A stretch of 64,000 nt of DNA from Verrucomicrobiota bacterium JB022 (GCA_030673845.1 JAUTCQ010000001.1:1-64000), one strand, 5' to 3'; shown: positions 9,173 through 18,487, counted from the stretch's first letter. Program-made: numbers and translations. The notes: generated from the letters alone by a model not told the origin.

Positions 9173-9261
9173 GATTCGATTTTTCTGGTGCCGTCAACTC
9201 GTTTTGTAGTTTTCACTATAAAAATATTGCGACCACCCGATTTGTGCCCAGATTTAGAGGC

Positions 9262-9870
9262 ATGGGCACCGTTTCAACATCCTCCCGCAAAGGCCGTCCG
9301 CGCGCCTTCGACCTTGAGCAGGCGCTCGAGCGGGCGATGGAAGTGTTTTGGGTCCACGGCTACGAAGCCGCCTCGATGTCGATGCTGACCAAGGCGATGG
9401 GCATCAACCCTCCGAGCCTCTACGCCGCGTTTGGCAGCAAGGAAGGCCTCTTTCGTCAGGCGCTCGACCATTATCAGGCGCGTGGCAGCGCAGCCACCGC
9501 AGAGGCGCTGAACCGGCCTGATTTGGGCGATGCGCTGCGGGCGTTTTTTGGCTTGGTGGTAGGCCTCCAGTGCTCGGGCCAGGAACCACGCGGCTGTCTC
9601 GTGGTGCAGGGGGTCGGCTCCTGCGGCGAGGCCGAGGCTTCCGTCTTTGAAGAGCTGAAGCGCCGTCGCACCGCCAATGAGACGGCATTGCGCCAACGGC
9701 TGGAGCGGGCGCAGGCGGAAGGTGCGTTGCCTGCCGATGCTTCCCCGGCGGACTTGGCGCGCTTCCTGGCCGTGCAGGTTCGCGGCCTATCCTCGCAAGC
9801 GCGCGACGGGGCCACCCGTGAAGAACTGCAGCCGGTCGTCGAACTGGCGGTGCGTGCGGTGGCGGGTTGA
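9262..9870 (+). CDS. TetR/AcrR-family transcriptional regulator
   Basis: 202 aa from ATG 9262. The N-terminal HTH is clear: KGRPRAFDLEQALERAMEVF, then YEAASMSMLTKAMGINPPSLYAAFGSKEGLF. The C-terminal ligand domain contains EPRGCLVVQ, common in AcrR-type regulators of the 9-helix class. It probably represses itself and the divergent SDR through the palindrome at 9157-9172 (inference). The frame is open upstream to 9154, but that extension would run through the operator. Confidence 0.9.
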   Translation: MGTVSTSSRKGRPRAFDLEQALERAMEVFWVHGYEAASMSMLTKAMGINPPSLYAAFGSKEGLFRQALDHYQARGSAATAEALNRPDLGDALRAFFGLVVGLQCSGQEPRGCLVVQGVGSCGEAEASVFEELKRRRTANETALRQRLERAQAEGALPADASPADLARFLAVQVRGLSSQARDGATREELQPVVELAVRAVAG

Positions 9871-9918
9871 GCGTTTCCGTTCTTGCGCCAGCGAGCGCTT
9901 ACGCCTAAAACGTTGCGC

Positions 9919-10980
9919 GTGAGTATCCTGGTGACTGGCGCAGCCGGCTTTATCGGCACCAACCTCGTTCGCAACTGGCCTTGGGAGCGCTTTGCCGACC
10001 GACGGCTCATCGTGCTCGACGCCTTCACTTACGCGGGGGTGCGCGAAAACCTCGCCGATCTGCAGGCCGACCCGCGCTTCCGCCTCGTCGAGGGCGACAT
10101 TGGAGACCGCGAGCGGGTGGGGCGTCTGTTGCGCGAAGAGAGCGTGCGCCGCGTGATCAACTGCGCCGCGCAAACCCATGTGGACCGTTCCATCGACGAT
10201 CCCGCGCCGTTTTTCGAGAGCAACGTGATGTCGCTGCTCGGCCTCCTGCAGGCTTGCCGCGATTATTGGCGCGAGCTGACCCCGGCCGAGCAAGGCAAGT
10301 TCCGCCTGCTGCAGATTTCGACCGACGAAGTCTACGGCTCGCTCGAGCCCGACGACGCACCTTTCACCGAAGACCACCCCTACGCGCCCAACAGCCCGTA
10401 TGCCGCCTCCAAGGCCGCAGGCGACCAGGCAGTGCGCGCCTTTTTCCACACCTACGGCCTGCCGGTGCTCACCGTGCATTGCGGCAACAATTACGGGCCC
10501 TACCAGTTCCCGGAAAAGCTGATCCCGCTGATGATCCTCAACGCGCTGGATGGCCGCGACCTGCCCGTCTACGGCGACGGCGGCAACGTGCGCGACTGGA
10601 TCTATGTGGAGGACCACGCCCGCGCCATCGTCGATGTGCTGGCAGAAGGCCAACCGGGCGAGCATTACAACGTCGGCGCCCAGAGCGAGCGGACCAACCT
10701 CGACCTCGTGCGCGAGCTTTGCCGCCTGCTCGATACCCGTCGTCCGCGCCCCGATGGCCGCTCCTACGCCGAGCAGATCCGCTTCGTCAAAGACCGCCCC
10801 GGCCACGACCGCCGCTACGCCATCGACCCGGGACGGCTCCACGCCCTCACCGGCTGGCAACCGCAAGTCACCTTCGCCGAAGGCCTCGCAGCCACCGTCG
10901 ACTGGTATCTGGCCAACCGCCCCTGGTGCGACGCCATCACCAACCGCCGCTACCAACGCCAGCGCCTCGGCCTGGGGTAA
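9919..10980 (+). CDS. rmlB: dTDP-glucose 4,6-dehydratase
   Basis: 353 aa from GTG 9919 (MSILVTGAAGFIG); a TTG at 9913 is an alternative and no ATG is available nearby. It converts dTDP-glucose to dTDP-4-keto-6-deoxyglucose for dTDP-rhamnose and related sugars. Visible motifs are the GxxGFIG Rossmann start, STDEVYGSLE, the catalytic YAASKAAGD and GNNYGPYQFPEKLIP. The dehydratase fold is complete and the length normal. rmlA follows after a 172-bp inverted-repeat element. rmlC and rmlD are not in the window. Confidence 0.94.
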   Translation: MSILVTGAAGFIGTNLVRNWPWERFADRRLIVLDAFTYAGVRENLADLQADPRFRLVEGDIGDRERVGRLLREESVRRVINCAAQTHVDRSIDDPAPFFESNVMSLLGLLQACRDYWRELTPAEQGKFRLLQISTDEVYGSLEPDDAPFTEDHPYAPNSPYAASKAAGDQAVRAFFHTYGLPVLTVHCGNNYGPYQFPEKLIPLMILNALDGRDLPVYGDGGNVRDWIYVEDHARAIVDVLAEGQPGEHYNVGAQSERTNLDLVRELCRLLDTRRPRPDGRSYAEQIRFVKDRPGHDRRYAIDPGRLHALTGWQPQVTFAEGLAATVDWYLANRPWCDAITNRRYQRQRLGLG

Positions 10981-10991
10981 GGTGGTCTGGC

Positions 10992-11162
10992 TTGAACAGG
11001 AGTTGAAAGGAGTGAAAAAGAGTAGAGGCAGAATATTTGCTCAACAGAAGGACGCAAAGAACACGAAGCCCCTGAACTTTATTTCTTTAAGATTCCATTC
11101 TTCGTGTCCTTTGCGTCCTTCTGTTTAAAAAACTCTTTTTCACTCCTTTTAACTCCTGTTCC
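10992..11162. repeat. Nested inverted-repeat element (AACAGGAGTT outer, GACGCAAAG inner arms), copy 1
   Basis: The outer left arm GAACAGGAGTTGAAAGGAGT matches the reverse complement of the right end ACTCCTTTTAACTCCTGTTC. The inner left arm AGAAGGACGCAAAGAACACG matches the reverse complement of CGTGTCCTTTGCGTCCTTCT. The arms run almost continuously to a centre near 11085, so the whole element is close to one long imperfect hairpin. It fills the rmlB-rmlA gap. A second copy lies just after rmlA. Confidence 0.85.
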
Positions 11163-11176
11163 AAAATCTCCTTCCC

Positions 11177-12055
11177 ATGGCCCCAAATCGCAAAGGCATC
11201 ATCCTCGCCGGAGGCTCTGGCACGCGTCTCTACCCCCTCACGCTGCCGGTCAGCAAGCAGCTCATGCCGGTCTACGACAAGCCGATGATCTATTACCCGA
11301 TCTCGGTGCTCATGCTGGCGGGGATCCGCGAGATGATGGTCATTTCGACGCCGCAGGACTTGCCGATGTTTCAGCGCCTGTTGGGCGACGGTAGCCAGTT
11401 TGGGGTGCATTTCAGCTATGCCGAGCAGCCCAGCCCCGACGGCATCGCGCAGGCCTTCACCATCGCCGAAAACTGGCTGGCGGGTGCGCCTTCGGCCCTC
11501 GTGCTGGGCGACAACCTCTTTTACGGCACGGGCCTGCCCCAACAGCTCCGGGCCGCCGCCGCCCGCGACGATGGGGCGACGGTGTTCGTGTACCAGGTGG
11601 CCGACCCGCACCGCTACGGCGTGGTGGGCTTTAATGAAGCCGGGCAAGTCGACCAGATCATCGAAAAGCCTGCCGACCCGCCCTCGGACTGGGCCGTGGT
11701 GGGCCTCTACTACTTCAACGCCGACGCCCCCCGCTACGCCCGCGAGCAAAAGCCCAGCGCGCGCGGCGAACTCGAAATCACCGACCTGGCAGCCCGTTAC
11801 CTGCGCGAAGGCCAGATGCACGTGGAAAAGCTCGGGCGCGGCACCGCCTGGCTCGATACCGGCACCCACCAGAGCCTGCTCGACGCTGGCCAGTTCATCG
11901 GCGTGATGCAGGAACGCACGGGGCTCGCCATCGCCTGCCTCGAAGAAATCGCCTGGCGCATGCACTGGATCGACGATGCTGCCCTCACCGAGCAAGCCCG
12001 CCGCATGGGCAAGAGCAGCTACGCCCAATACCTCCACAAATTGCTGAAACAGTGA
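11177..12055 (+). CDS. rmlA: Glucose-1-phosphate thymidylyltransferase
   Basis: 292 aa. It makes dTDP-glucose from dTTP and glucose 1-phosphate, the step before RmlB. The N-terminal [16 protein letters not shown] is the nucleotide-binding signature. [16 protein letters not shown] and [10 protein letters not shown] are conserved RmlA motifs, and [15 protein letters not shown] is the C-terminal block. Length is standard. The gene is bracketed by two copies of the same nested inverted repeat (10992-11162 and 12071-12242). Confidence 0.95.
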   Translation: MAPNRKGIILAGGSGTRLYPLTLPVSKQLMPVYDKPMIYYPISVLMLAGIREMMVISTPQDLPMFQRLLGDGSQFGVHFSYAEQPSPDGIAQAFTIAENWLAGAPSALVLGDNLFYGTGLPQQLRAAAARDDGATVFVYQVADPHRYGVVGFNEAGQVDQIIEKPADPPSDWAVVGLYYFNADAPRYAREQKPSARGELEITDLAARYLREGQMHVEKLGRGTAWLDTGTHQSLLDAGQFIGVMQERTGLAIACLEEIAWRMHWIDDAALTEQARRMGKSSYAQYLHKLLKQ

Positions 12056-12070
12056 AGGATGGGTTCTTTT

Positions 12071-12242
12071 TGAACAGGAGTTTGGGGAGTTAAAGGAGTA
12101 TTTTCAAACAGGAGGACGCAAAGCACGCGAAGAAGGAAATCTTCAAGATGTAGAGGATCCTTGGGCCTTTGTGTTCTTCGTGCCCTTCTGTGGATCCAAT
12201 GTTTTGCCTCTACTCTTTTTCACTCCTTTTAACTCCTGTTCC
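12071..12242. repeat. Nested inverted-repeat element, copy 2
   Basis: Same design as the copy before rmlA: outer arms TGAACAGGAGTTTGGGGAGT and ACTCCTTTTAACTCCTGTTC, inner arms GGACGCAAAGCACGCGAAGA and TTCTTCGTGCCCTTCTGTG. The right outer half CTCTTTTTCACTCCTTTTAA is identical to copy 1, while the left half has diverged more. The rest of the gap up to 12388 holds only a weak candidate promoter. Confidence 0.85.
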
Positions 12243-12319
12243 AATTCCCTTTTGCCTTTTTTCCCGATCCCATTCACGCAAATCATGATGCATCTTCATA
12301 CGCGCATGTGTCACTGGCG

Positions 12320-12347
12320 TTGACCTCAAGGCCGAAGGGGCTTTAGT
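12320..12347 (+). promoter_or_regulatory. Candidate promoter for transaldolase
   Basis: TTGACC at 12320 and TTTAGT at 12342 are separated by 16 nt and lie about 40 nt before the transaldolase ATG. The -10 matches the consensus at 4 of 6 positions. This is a visual match only. Confidence 0.35.
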
Positions 12348-12388
12348 TGAGGGGAGTTCATATCCGTAATCTCAGCCCTAACCCTCTC

Positions 12389-13366
12389 ATGAGCACGACT
12401 CAGGTCAAGCGGTCGACCCTCGACCAACTGAAACAATTTACCACCGTGGTGGCCGACACCGGCAACTTCCAGGAACTGAAGGCCTACGAGCCCCAGGACG
12501 CCACGACCAACCCGACGCTGATCCTCAAGGCCGTCAGTGACGACGCCTACCGCCCCCTGATCGGCAAGGCCATCGAAGAAGCCAAGCAAACCGGCGCCAA
12601 GGGCGACGAGCTGGTCGAAGCCGTGATGGATCGTCTCCTGATCCTCTTCGGCATCGAGATCCTCAAGATCGTCCCTGGCCGCGTGTCCACCGAAGTGGAC
12701 GCCAAGCTCTCCTTCGACACCGAAGCCACGATCGCCAAGGCGCGCGAGCTGATCCAGCTCTACGCCGACAAGGGCATCGCCAAGGAGCGCATCCTGATCA
12801 AGATCGCTTCCACCTGGGAAGGCCTGCAAGCCGCCAAGGTGCTGGAAGCCGAAGGCATCCACTGTAACCTGACGCTGCTCTTCAGCCTCGCCCAAGCCAT
12901 CGTGGCGGCCGAAAACGGCATTACGCTCATCAGCCCCTTCGTCGGTCGCATTCTCGACTGGTACAAGAAGGAAACCGGCCGCGACTACCAAGGCGCGGAA
13001 GATCCGGGCGTGCAGTCCGTCACCCAGATCTACTACTACTACAAGAAGTTCGGTTACAAGACCGAGGTCATGGGTGCCAGCTTCCGTAACTCGGGTGAAA
13101 TCGTCGAGCTCGCCGGTTGCGACCTGCTCACCATCTCTCCGAACCTGCTGGAAGAGCTGAGCAAGAGCGACGCCGAACTGGCGGAGAAGCTCAACGAAAG
13201 CGCCGCCAAGGACCTCGACATCGAGCAGATCCACCTCGACGAAAAGGAATTCCGCTGGATGCTGAACGACGACGCCATGGCCACCGAAAAGCTGGCCGAA
13301 GGCATCCGCAAGTTCGGTGCCGACGCCGTCAAGCTGCGCGACATGATCCGCAAGCAGATCGCCTAA
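12389..13366 (+). CDS. tal: Transaldolase
   Basis: 325 aa, a TalB-like transaldolase of the pentose phosphate pathway exchanging a three-carbon unit between sedoheptulose 7-phosphate and glyceraldehyde 3-phosphate. [12 protein letters not shown] is the signature near the N-terminus. The Schiff-base lysine is in [16 protein letters not shown], and [15 protein letters not shown] is the conserved phosphate-binding block. Length is typical. ATG 12389 gives [18 protein letters not shown], the expected start; an earlier in-frame ATG at 12347 overlaps the candidate promoter. Confidence 0.95.
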   Translation: MSTTQVKRSTLDQLKQFTTVVADTGNFQELKAYEPQDATTNPTLILKAVSDDAYRPLIGKAIEEAKQTGAKGDELVEAVMDRLLILFGIEILKIVPGRVSTEVDAKLSFDTEATIAKARELIQLYADKGIAKERILIKIASTWEGLQAAKVLEAEGIHCNLTLLFSLAQAIVAAENGITLISPFVGRILDWYKKETGRDYQGAEDPGVQSVTQIYYYYKKFGYKTEVMGASFRNSGEIVELAGCDLLTISPNLLEELSKSDAELAEKLNESAAKDLDIEQIHLDEKEFRWMLNDDAMATEKLAEGIRKFGADAVKLRDMIRKQIA

Positions 13367-13389
13367 GCAGGCTTACGCCTTTTTTAAGA

Positions 13390-13427
13390 AAACGCACGGT
13401 GGCCCAGCGCTGCCGCGCGTTTTTTTG
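13390..13427 (+). terminator. Intrinsic terminator after transaldolase
   Basis: AACGCACGG and CCGCGCGTT form the stem around a GC-rich loop, followed by a run of seven or more Ts, starting 24 nt after the tal stop codon. Confidence 0.75.
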
Positions 13428-13434
13428 TGCCCCC

Positions 13435-13905
13435 TCAAATCTCCGGGCGGCGGCGGTAGAAGAGCAGGTTGGGCATGGCGATGCCGACGGCCAGGGCGGT
13501 GAGCGTCAGGAATGCCGTCAGGCCCAGCTGGAGATCGGCCCCCAGCGCCTGATAGTCGATTGGCAACTCAGGGTTGGTGTGGCGCAGGAAGCCCACCATG
13601 GTGCGAAACATGAGGCTGCCGGGCACCATCGGGATCACCCCGGGTACGGTGAATACGGCGGGCGGCGCGTTGAGCAGGCGCGAAAAGAACTCGCCCAACA
13701 GCGACACCCCGCCAGCGGCGATCAAGGTAGCGGCCGCGAGGTGCATGTGGTGTTCGCTCCAGTGGAGCAGGCCCAGCCGGAGGGAGACGCCAAAGGCACC
13801 GCAGAGCGCGCAGGCCACCAGCGTTCGCTTGGGCACATTGAAGAGCACGGCAAACCCGAGGGCGGCCAGGGCGGCGGAGCAGGCTTTGTACAGGATTACA
13901 AACAT
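13435..13905 (-). CDS. Threonine/serine exporter, C-terminal half (ThrE_2 type)
   Basis: 156 aa from ATG 13905. It is very hydrophobic, with about four membrane segments; VFTVPGVIPMVPGSLMFRTM is the proline/glycine-rich motif of the DUF3815/ThrE_2 family. Together with the gene immediately upstream (ThrP/DUF1212 type) it would form a two-subunit amino-acid exporter in the inner membrane. The 10-nt gap indicates one operon. The substrate (threonine, serine or another) is inferred from family only. Confidence 0.85.
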   Translation of the reverse strand: MFVILYKACSAALAALGFAVLFNVPKRTLVACALCGAFGVSLRLGLLHWSEHHMHLAAATLIAAGGVSLLGEFFSRLLNAPPAVFTVPGVIPMVPGSLMFRTMVGFLRHTNPELPIDYQALGADLQLGLTAFLTLTALAVGIAMPNLLFYRRRPEI

Positions 13906-13915
13906 CGCAGCACCC

Positions 13916-14716
13916 TCAGTATTTGGTGAAGCCTCCGAGATACATCGAGGCGAGCAGCCCGAGCGCGACCGCAAAGGTGATCAGCACGACGGTCGTGGCG
14001 CGGGCGATCCCCGTCAGCAGGTGGCCTTTCACGAGGTCGGCCACGCTGTTGATCATCGGGACGCCGGGCACGAGCATCAGCACGGAGGCGACGAGTGCGG
14101 CGTTGGGGTTACTGCTGTCGAGCAGGCGCGCCAACAGGTTGGCCACAAAGCTGGAAACGAGCGCGGTGGCAAAAAAGTAGAGCAGCGGCTGGAAGGCACG
14201 GTGGTGCAGCTCTTGCCGCACGAAGAGGCCGAGCGATGCCGCCACCACACACGCGACGAAGGCCTGCCAGTCGCCCTCGAAGAGCAGCGAAAAGCCCCCG
14301 CAGGCCAGCCCCACCATCGTGATCACGAGCCAGCGCGGGTAGTGCGGCGGCATGGCGGTCAGGCGCTGCAGCTCGCTCTCGACCTTGGCCAGGCTCAGCT
14401 CGCCCCGCTGGTAGCGCTTGAGCAGGCGGCTGATGCCGGAGACCATGGTGAAGTTCACGCTCAACGTATTGACGCGGATGATACGGGTGATGTGCTCTTC
14501 GCCGCGGGTGCCCGTCATCATGACGGAGCGGTGGGTGACGAGCACGTGCAGCTCTTCCACGCCGAGCGACCGGCCCATTTGCTGGACCGTCTCGAAAGTG
14601 CGGCGGGTTTCGGCGCCGTTTTCCAGCAACAGGCGCGCGATACGCAAGAGCAGGCCCACGAGTTGGCTCAAGGGGGCCAGGCCGGGGGCGGCAGGCAGGG
14701 AGGCAGAGGCTTCCAT
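13916..14716 (-). CDS. Threonine/serine exporter, N-terminal half (DUF1212/ThrE type)
   Basis: 266 aa. The soluble N-terminal part (LLLRIARLLLENGAETRRTF...MMTG) matches the DUF1212 domain. It is followed by about five transmembrane segments including the motif ASVLMLVPGVPMINSVAD, the counterpart of the P-G motif in the partner gene. In many bacteria ThrE is one chain; here, as in other lineages, it is split into two adjacent genes. A small unknown gene lies upstream on the same strand. Confidence 0.87.
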   Translation of the reverse strand: MEASASLPAAPGLAPLSQLVGLLLRIARLLLENGAETRRTFETVQQMGRSLGVEELHVLVTHRSVMMTGTRGEEHITRIIRVNTLSVNFTMVSGISRLLKRYQRGELSLAKVESELQRLTAMPPHYPRWLVITMVGLACGGFSLLFEGDWQAFVACVVAASLGLFVRQELHHRAFQPLLYFFATALVSSFVANLLARLLDSSNPNAALVASVLMLVPGVPMINSVADLVKGHLLTGIARATTVVLITFAVALGLLASMYLGGFTKY

Positions 14717-14735
14717 GGGGGGAGAGTAGGGAGGC

Positions 14736-15080
14736 CTAGTCTGGCTTGACCGCCAGCGGGGTCAGCGTCACCTCGTCGGTCCCGCTACGCTCGTAGCGAA
14801 ACACCGTCGTGCCCTGCGCGTCGGCGAGGGCGAAGAGGGGGGCGAGGTCTTCCTCTTCCACGCCGTTGAGCACAAACACGGCTCGCTTGCGCTCCAGCAC
14901 TTCGATCCGGCAATCGAGCGCATGCAGGCCAAACCGGCTCCCCAGAAACAGCTGCAGCTGCTCCGCCAGTTGCGGCAACTGTGGGCTGTCGAGGTTTACC
15001 TTGTGCTGGTCCACCAACGAAAAGAGGGGCAGCGCGTAATTTTTCACATCGCGCAGGCTAAGCGCCCGGCCCCAAGACAC
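14736..15080 (-). CDS. Hypothetical protein, 114 aa
   Basis: No family recognised. The protein has no internal methionine and seems to begin with GTG at 15080 (MSWGRALSLRDVKNYALPLF). It is predicted soluble, acidic-hydrophobic and without a signal peptide, with LEERKR-like charged stretches and LNGVEEEDLAPLFALADAQG. It lies 19 nt upstream of the DUF1212 gene, so it is probably in the exporter operon. The coding frame is supported by third-position GC and the operon spacing only. Confidence 0.55.
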   Translation of the reverse strand: MSWGRALSLRDVKNYALPLFSLVDQHKVNLDSPQLPQLAEQLQLFLGSRFGLHALDCRIEVLERKRAVFVLNGVEEEDLAPLFALADAQGTTVFRYERSGTDEVTLTPLAVKPD

Positions 15081-15152
15081 AAGCGAAAGCTCACGCCATT
15101 CCCGTGCCCACCAGAAAAGTTATTCCCATGCAGAAAAAACCAGACATCTATG

Positions 15153-15182
15153 TTGACTTCTTAAAGACTACTGAAATAGTAG
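15153..15182 (+). promoter_or_regulatory. Promoter/operator region of the Rrf2-led sulfate locus
   Basis: TTGACT at 15153 is a good -35 hexamer, and AATAGT at 15175 is a weak -10 with 16-nt spacing. CTACTGAAATAGTAG at 15168-15182 is a perfect 5+5 inverted repeat overlapping the -10, a fitting site for autorepression by the Rrf2 protein encoded 8 nt downstream. Both assignments are visual. Confidence 0.5.
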
Positions 15183-15189
15183 GGAAATT

Positions 15190-15744
15190 ATGAAGCTTTC
15201 CAAAAAGGCCGAATATGGCTTGCGAGCCCTCATCAACCTGGGAATCGCCCAGGAGGTGGGGCACGACCGGGTGCCAGCCGCTACCCTTGCCACGGCCGAC
15301 AACTTGCCGCTCAAGTTCCTCGAACAGATCCTCCTGCAGCTGCGGGCGGCTGGTTATGTGGACACGGTGCGCGGCAAGAGCGGGGGCTACTTCGCGGCCA
15401 AGCCGACCCGCGAGATCAAGATCGGCGAAATCGTGCGCCTCCTCGACGGGCCGCTGGCCCCCATCGGTTGTGCGAGCAAGACGGCCTACGAGCGCTGCTC
15501 CTGTCCCGACGAAACGCACTGCGGCCTGCGCATGCTCATGATCGACGTTCGCAACGCCGTCTCGAACATCCTCGACCGCTACTCGTTGCACGACGTGGTC
15601 GAGATCACCCTGCGCAAGCTGCGCCGCGACGGGGTAGACCACTACTTTTTGACACCGCAGGACAGCCTGCCGCTGCCGGTTGACCAGGAACGGGCCAACC
15701 CGGCGGACGGCTTCCTCGCCGAACTCACTCGCCCACATGAATGA
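15190..15744 (+). CDS. Rrf2-family transcriptional regulator (CymR/IscR-like)
   Basis: 184 aa. The N-terminus MKLSKKAEYGLRALINLG and KFLEQILLQLRAAGYVDTVRGKSGGY are the Rrf2 winged helix. Cysteines appear as GCASKTAYERCSCPDETHCG, spaced roughly like an Fe-S or thiol-sensing site (C-x7-C-x-C-x5-C) though not exactly IscR's. It leads the sulfate-uptake locus and its stop overlaps the next ORF by 8 nt. By analogy with CymR it probably controls sulfur uptake in response to cysteine or sulfide status; this is inferred from neighbours. Confidence 0.9.
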   Translation: MKLSKKAEYGLRALINLGIAQEVGHDRVPAATLATADNLPLKFLEQILLQLRAAGYVDTVRGKSGGYFAAKPTREIKIGEIVRLLDGPLAPIGCASKTAYERCSCPDETHCGLRMLMIDVRNAVSNILDRYSLHDVVEITLRKLRRDGVDHYFLTPQDSLPLPVDQERANPADGFLAELTRPHE

Positions 15745-15934
15745 TCCATCGCTTTCCTCTCCGGCGGTTTCCGCTCCCGAGCCAGGAACACCGCTGCCCG
15801 ACTGGTTGGAGCTGACCGCCCGCTACGTCGGTGAATTGAGCTACGGACAAGTCACCCTCACGATCCATCAAGGATCGGTGATCGAAGTCCAGAAGACGGA
15901 ACGCACCCGGCTCTCGCCTACCCGGCGCAAGTAG
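15737..15934 (+). CDS. YezD-like small protein (DUF2292)
   Basis: 65 aa from ATG 15737, overlapping the end of the Rrf2 gene and so probably translationally coupled. The core YVGELSYGQVTLTIHQGSVI followed by EVQKTER is the DUF2292/YezD pattern; such peptides are often next to sulfur-assimilation genes. No signal peptide or cysteine is present. The function is unknown. The longer frame starting at 15680 lies inside the Rrf2 gene and is not favoured. Confidence 0.8.
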   Translation: MNDPSLSSPAVSAPEPGTPLPDWLELTARYVGELSYGQVTLTIHQGSVIEVQKTERTRLSPTRRK

Positions 15935-16073
15935 CCCCGCGTCCCTGTATTTTTCCGGCCGACCGGCACCAGACCGGAGGCATCTATCCCGCATCACTCA
16001 CGAAATCCGCCATGGGATTTCGCTTTGCCGCTGACCGGACCACCGGAAGCTGGTTCTCGCAGAGACCAGCTAT
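15935..16073 (+). other. Structured leader between yezD-like gene and porin
   Basis: The 139-nt gap holds two strong hairpins: CGAAATCC-GCCATG-GGATTTCG (16001-16022, perfect 8 bp) and AGCTGGTTCTC-GCA-GAGACCAGCT (16048-16071, one bulge) ending 2 nt before the porin ATG. The repeated words CCGGCCGACCGG, AGACCGGAGG and GACCGGACCACCGG could pair further. No Shine-Dalgarno is visible. No known riboswitch class was recognised. Confidence 0.45.
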
Positions 16074-17453
16074 ATGCCACACTACCTTGGGCCGCTTTCG
16101 CGCCCATTCTTCCGTAAGCAACTGCTTTTGGCCGCCAGCAGCTTTGCCGCCGTCACTCTAGGCGCACAGCAAAGCCCTGCGCAGGAGGTCGAAGCCCTCA
16201 AAGCCCAGCTCGCGGCGATCCAGAACCGGCTCGCCGCCCTCGAAAGCCAACCGCCACCGGCCCCTGCCGCCCCGAGCAGCAACGTCTCGGTGCAAGTCAA
16301 CCGCCGCGGGCTCGTGGTCGAAGCGACCGACAAGTCGTTCAACATCCGGATCCGCCCCCGCATCCAGGTCGACGGTAACTTCTTCCCGGATGACGACGAC
16401 GGCACCAACGGCTTCACGCTCCGCCGCGTCCGCCCAGTCATCCAAGGCGTCGCCGGCCCCGTCTCCTGGCGCTTCATGCCAGAGCTGGCGGGCACCGTGC
16501 GCATTATCGATGCCTGGGGTGAGTTGGAGCTGACCGATGGCCTCTCGCTGCAGGCGGGCAAGTTCAAGGGCCCCGTCGGCTACGAGCGCCTCCAGTCGTT
16601 CAGCAAGACGCTCTTCATCGAGCGCGGCCTGCCGAGCGTGCTCACGGCCACTCGCGAGATCGGCCTGCAGCTCAACGGCGCGGCGTTCGACGACGTGGTC
16701 TCCTGGAACCTGGGGGTCTATAACGGCACGCTCGACGATACCGACCAGTCCAACAACGCCAACCTGAGCGATGGGTTCGACGTGGCTGCGGGGCTGAGCC
16801 TGCGCCCCTTCGCCCACGCCGAAGACAGCGTATTCCAAGGGCTGACGGTGGGCGTGGCCGGGTCGATCGGCGACGAAAACGTCACCATTGCCGATAGCGA
16901 CCGCGATGCCCGCATCCGCTACCGCACCTCAGGCCGTAACACCTTCTTCCGTTACGCCGACGGGGCGTTGATCGACGGCGATCATACCCGCCTCAACGCC
17001 TACGCCTCCTGGTACTACGGCCCGGTGGGTGTGCTGACCGAGTGGGTCCGCTCGTCCTACGACCTGACGCGGGGGGGAGTGGGCCAATCGGTCGATAGCG
17101 ACGGCTTTACCTTCCAGGTCGGCTGGGTCGTGACGGGCGAAAAGGCCTCTTACGAGGGCGTGCGCCCGAAGAACCCCTTCAACCCGGCCGACGGCCACTG
17201 GGGCGCCTTCGAGCTCGGCCTGCGCTATCACACGCTCGAGGTGGGCGACGAAGCCTTCTCCGGCGATGCCACGACCCGCCTCGCCCGCAACGGCTCGGCC
17301 CAAAAAGCCGAAGGCTACGGCGCAGTCCTCAACTGGACCCTCACCGACAACACCCTGATCGCCCTCGCCTACGAGGTGACGGACTTCTCCGGCCAAGGCG
17401 CCGACCGCTCGACCGAACAAGTCATCCAGACCCGCTTCCAACTCGATTTCTAA
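16074..17453 (+). CDS. O/P-type outer-membrane porin
   Basis: 459 aa. The signal peptide is followed by a short coiled-coil ([20 protein letters not shown]) as in OprP/OprO-type porins. The remainder is alternating beta-strand with [20 protein letters not shown] and [20 protein letters not shown], hallmark blocks of the phosphate-selective porin O/P family, ending in the aromatic QTRFQLDF. It would be a trimeric anion-selective channel. In this operon it most likely passes sulfate or organosulfur anions (inference). ATG 16074 has no SD and abuts a hairpin, so the start is uncertain. Confidence 0.88.
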   Translation: MPHYLGPLSRPFFRKQLLLAASSFAAVTLGAQQSPAQEVEALKAQLAAIQNRLAALESQPPPAPAAPSSNVSVQVNRRGLVVEATDKSFNIRIRPRIQVDGNFFPDDDDGTNGFTLRRVRPVIQGVAGPVSWRFMPELAGTVRIIDAWGELELTDGLSLQAGKFKGPVGYERLQSFSKTLFIERGLPSVLTATREIGLQLNGAAFDDVVSWNLGVYNGTLDDTDQSNNANLSDGFDVAAGLSLRPFAHAEDSVFQGLTVGVAGSIGDENVTIADSDRDARIRYRTSGRNTFFRYADGALIDGDHTRLNAYASWYYGPVGVLTEWVRSSYDLTRGGVGQSVDSDGFTFQVGWVVTGEKASYEGVRPKNPFNPADGHWGAFELGLRYHTLEVGDEAFSGDATTRLARNGSAQKAEGYGAVLNWTLTDNTLIALAYEVTDFSGQGADRSTEQVIQTRFQLDF

Positions 17454-17476
17454 CCTCTCCCAAACGTTTTTTTGTC

Positions 17477-18487
17477 ATGAACTTTCGCAAATTGATCTTC
17501 ATGGGCCTCATTTCGGCCCTTACCGCCACCAGCGCCTTCGCGGCCAACCGCACGCTGCTCAATGTGTCTTACGACCCGACCCGGGAGCTCTACGAAGAGT
17601 ACAACCCGTGGTTCCAGAAGCAGTGGAAGGAAAAGACGGGCGACAACCTCACCGTCCGCCAGTCCCACGGCGGGGCGGGCAAGCAGGCCCGTGCCGTGAT
17701 CGACGGCCTCAAGGCCGACGTGGTGACGCTGGCCCTAGCCTACGACATCGACGCCATCGGCGAGCACACCGGCAAGATCCCGGACAACTGGCAGGAGCGT
17801 TTGCCCAACGGCAGCGCCCCCTATACCTCGACCATCGTCTTCCTCGTGCGCAAGGGTAACCCGAAGGGCATCCACGACTGGCCCGACCTCGTGCGCAAGG
17901 GCGTGGAAGTGATCACGCCCAACCCGAAGACCTCCGGCGGCGCACGCTGGAACTATCTCGCCGCCTGGGCCTGGGCCCGCGAAGAATACAAGGGCGACGA
18001 AGCCAAGACGCAGGCTTATGTGACGGAGCTGTTTCGCCACGTGCCGGTGCTCGACTCCGGGGCCCGCGGCTCCACCACCACCTTTGTCCAGCGCGGCATC
18101 GGCGACGTGCTCCTGGCCTGGGAAAACGAAGCCTTCCTGGCCCTTAACGAGCTGGGGCCCGACAAGTTCGAGATCGTGGTGCCTTCGCTCAGCATCCTTG
18201 CCCAGCCGCCGGTGACGGTCGTCGACGGCAATGCCAAGCCCGCCGGTAACCTCGACTTGGCGCAGGCCTACCTCGAAGGGCTCTACTCGCCCGAAGGTCA
18301 ACGCATCGCGGCCAAGAACTACTACCGGCCCTTCAAGCCCGAGTATGCGGACAAGGAAGACCTCGCGCGCTTCCCCGACCTCAAGCTCGTGACCATCGAC
18401 GAGGCCTTCGGTGGCTGGCAGGCCGCCCAAAAGCGCCACTTCAACGACGGCGGCGTCTTCGACCAGATCTACCTGTCCAAGCGCTGA
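17477..18487 (+). CDS. sbp: Sulfate ABC transporter periplasmic binding protein
   Basis: 336 aa with a clear signal peptide ([22 protein letters not shown]). The mature start [18 protein letters not shown], then [22 protein letters not shown] and [19 protein letters not shown], are conserved in Sbp/CysP and carry the sulfate-contacting residues. It delivers sulfate (or thiosulfate) to CysT-CysW-CysA encoded 1.6 kb downstream. It lies 23 nt after the porin and clearly belongs to the same operon. Confidence 0.94.
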   Translation: MNFRKLIFMGLISALTATSAFAANRTLLNVSYDPTRELYEEYNPWFQKQWKEKTGDNLTVRQSHGGAGKQARAVIDGLKADVVTLALAYDIDAIGEHTGKIPDNWQERLPNGSAPYTSTIVFLVRKGNPKGIHDWPDLVRKGVEVITPNPKTSGGARWNYLAAWAWAREEYKGDEAKTQAYVTELFRHVPVLDSGARGSTTTFVQRGIGDVLLAWENEAFLALNELGPDKFEIVVPSLSILAQPPVTVVDGNAKPAGNLDLAQAYLEGLYSPEGQRIAAKNYYRPFKPEYADKEDLARFPDLKLVTIDEAFGGWQAAQKRHFNDGGVFDQIYLSKR

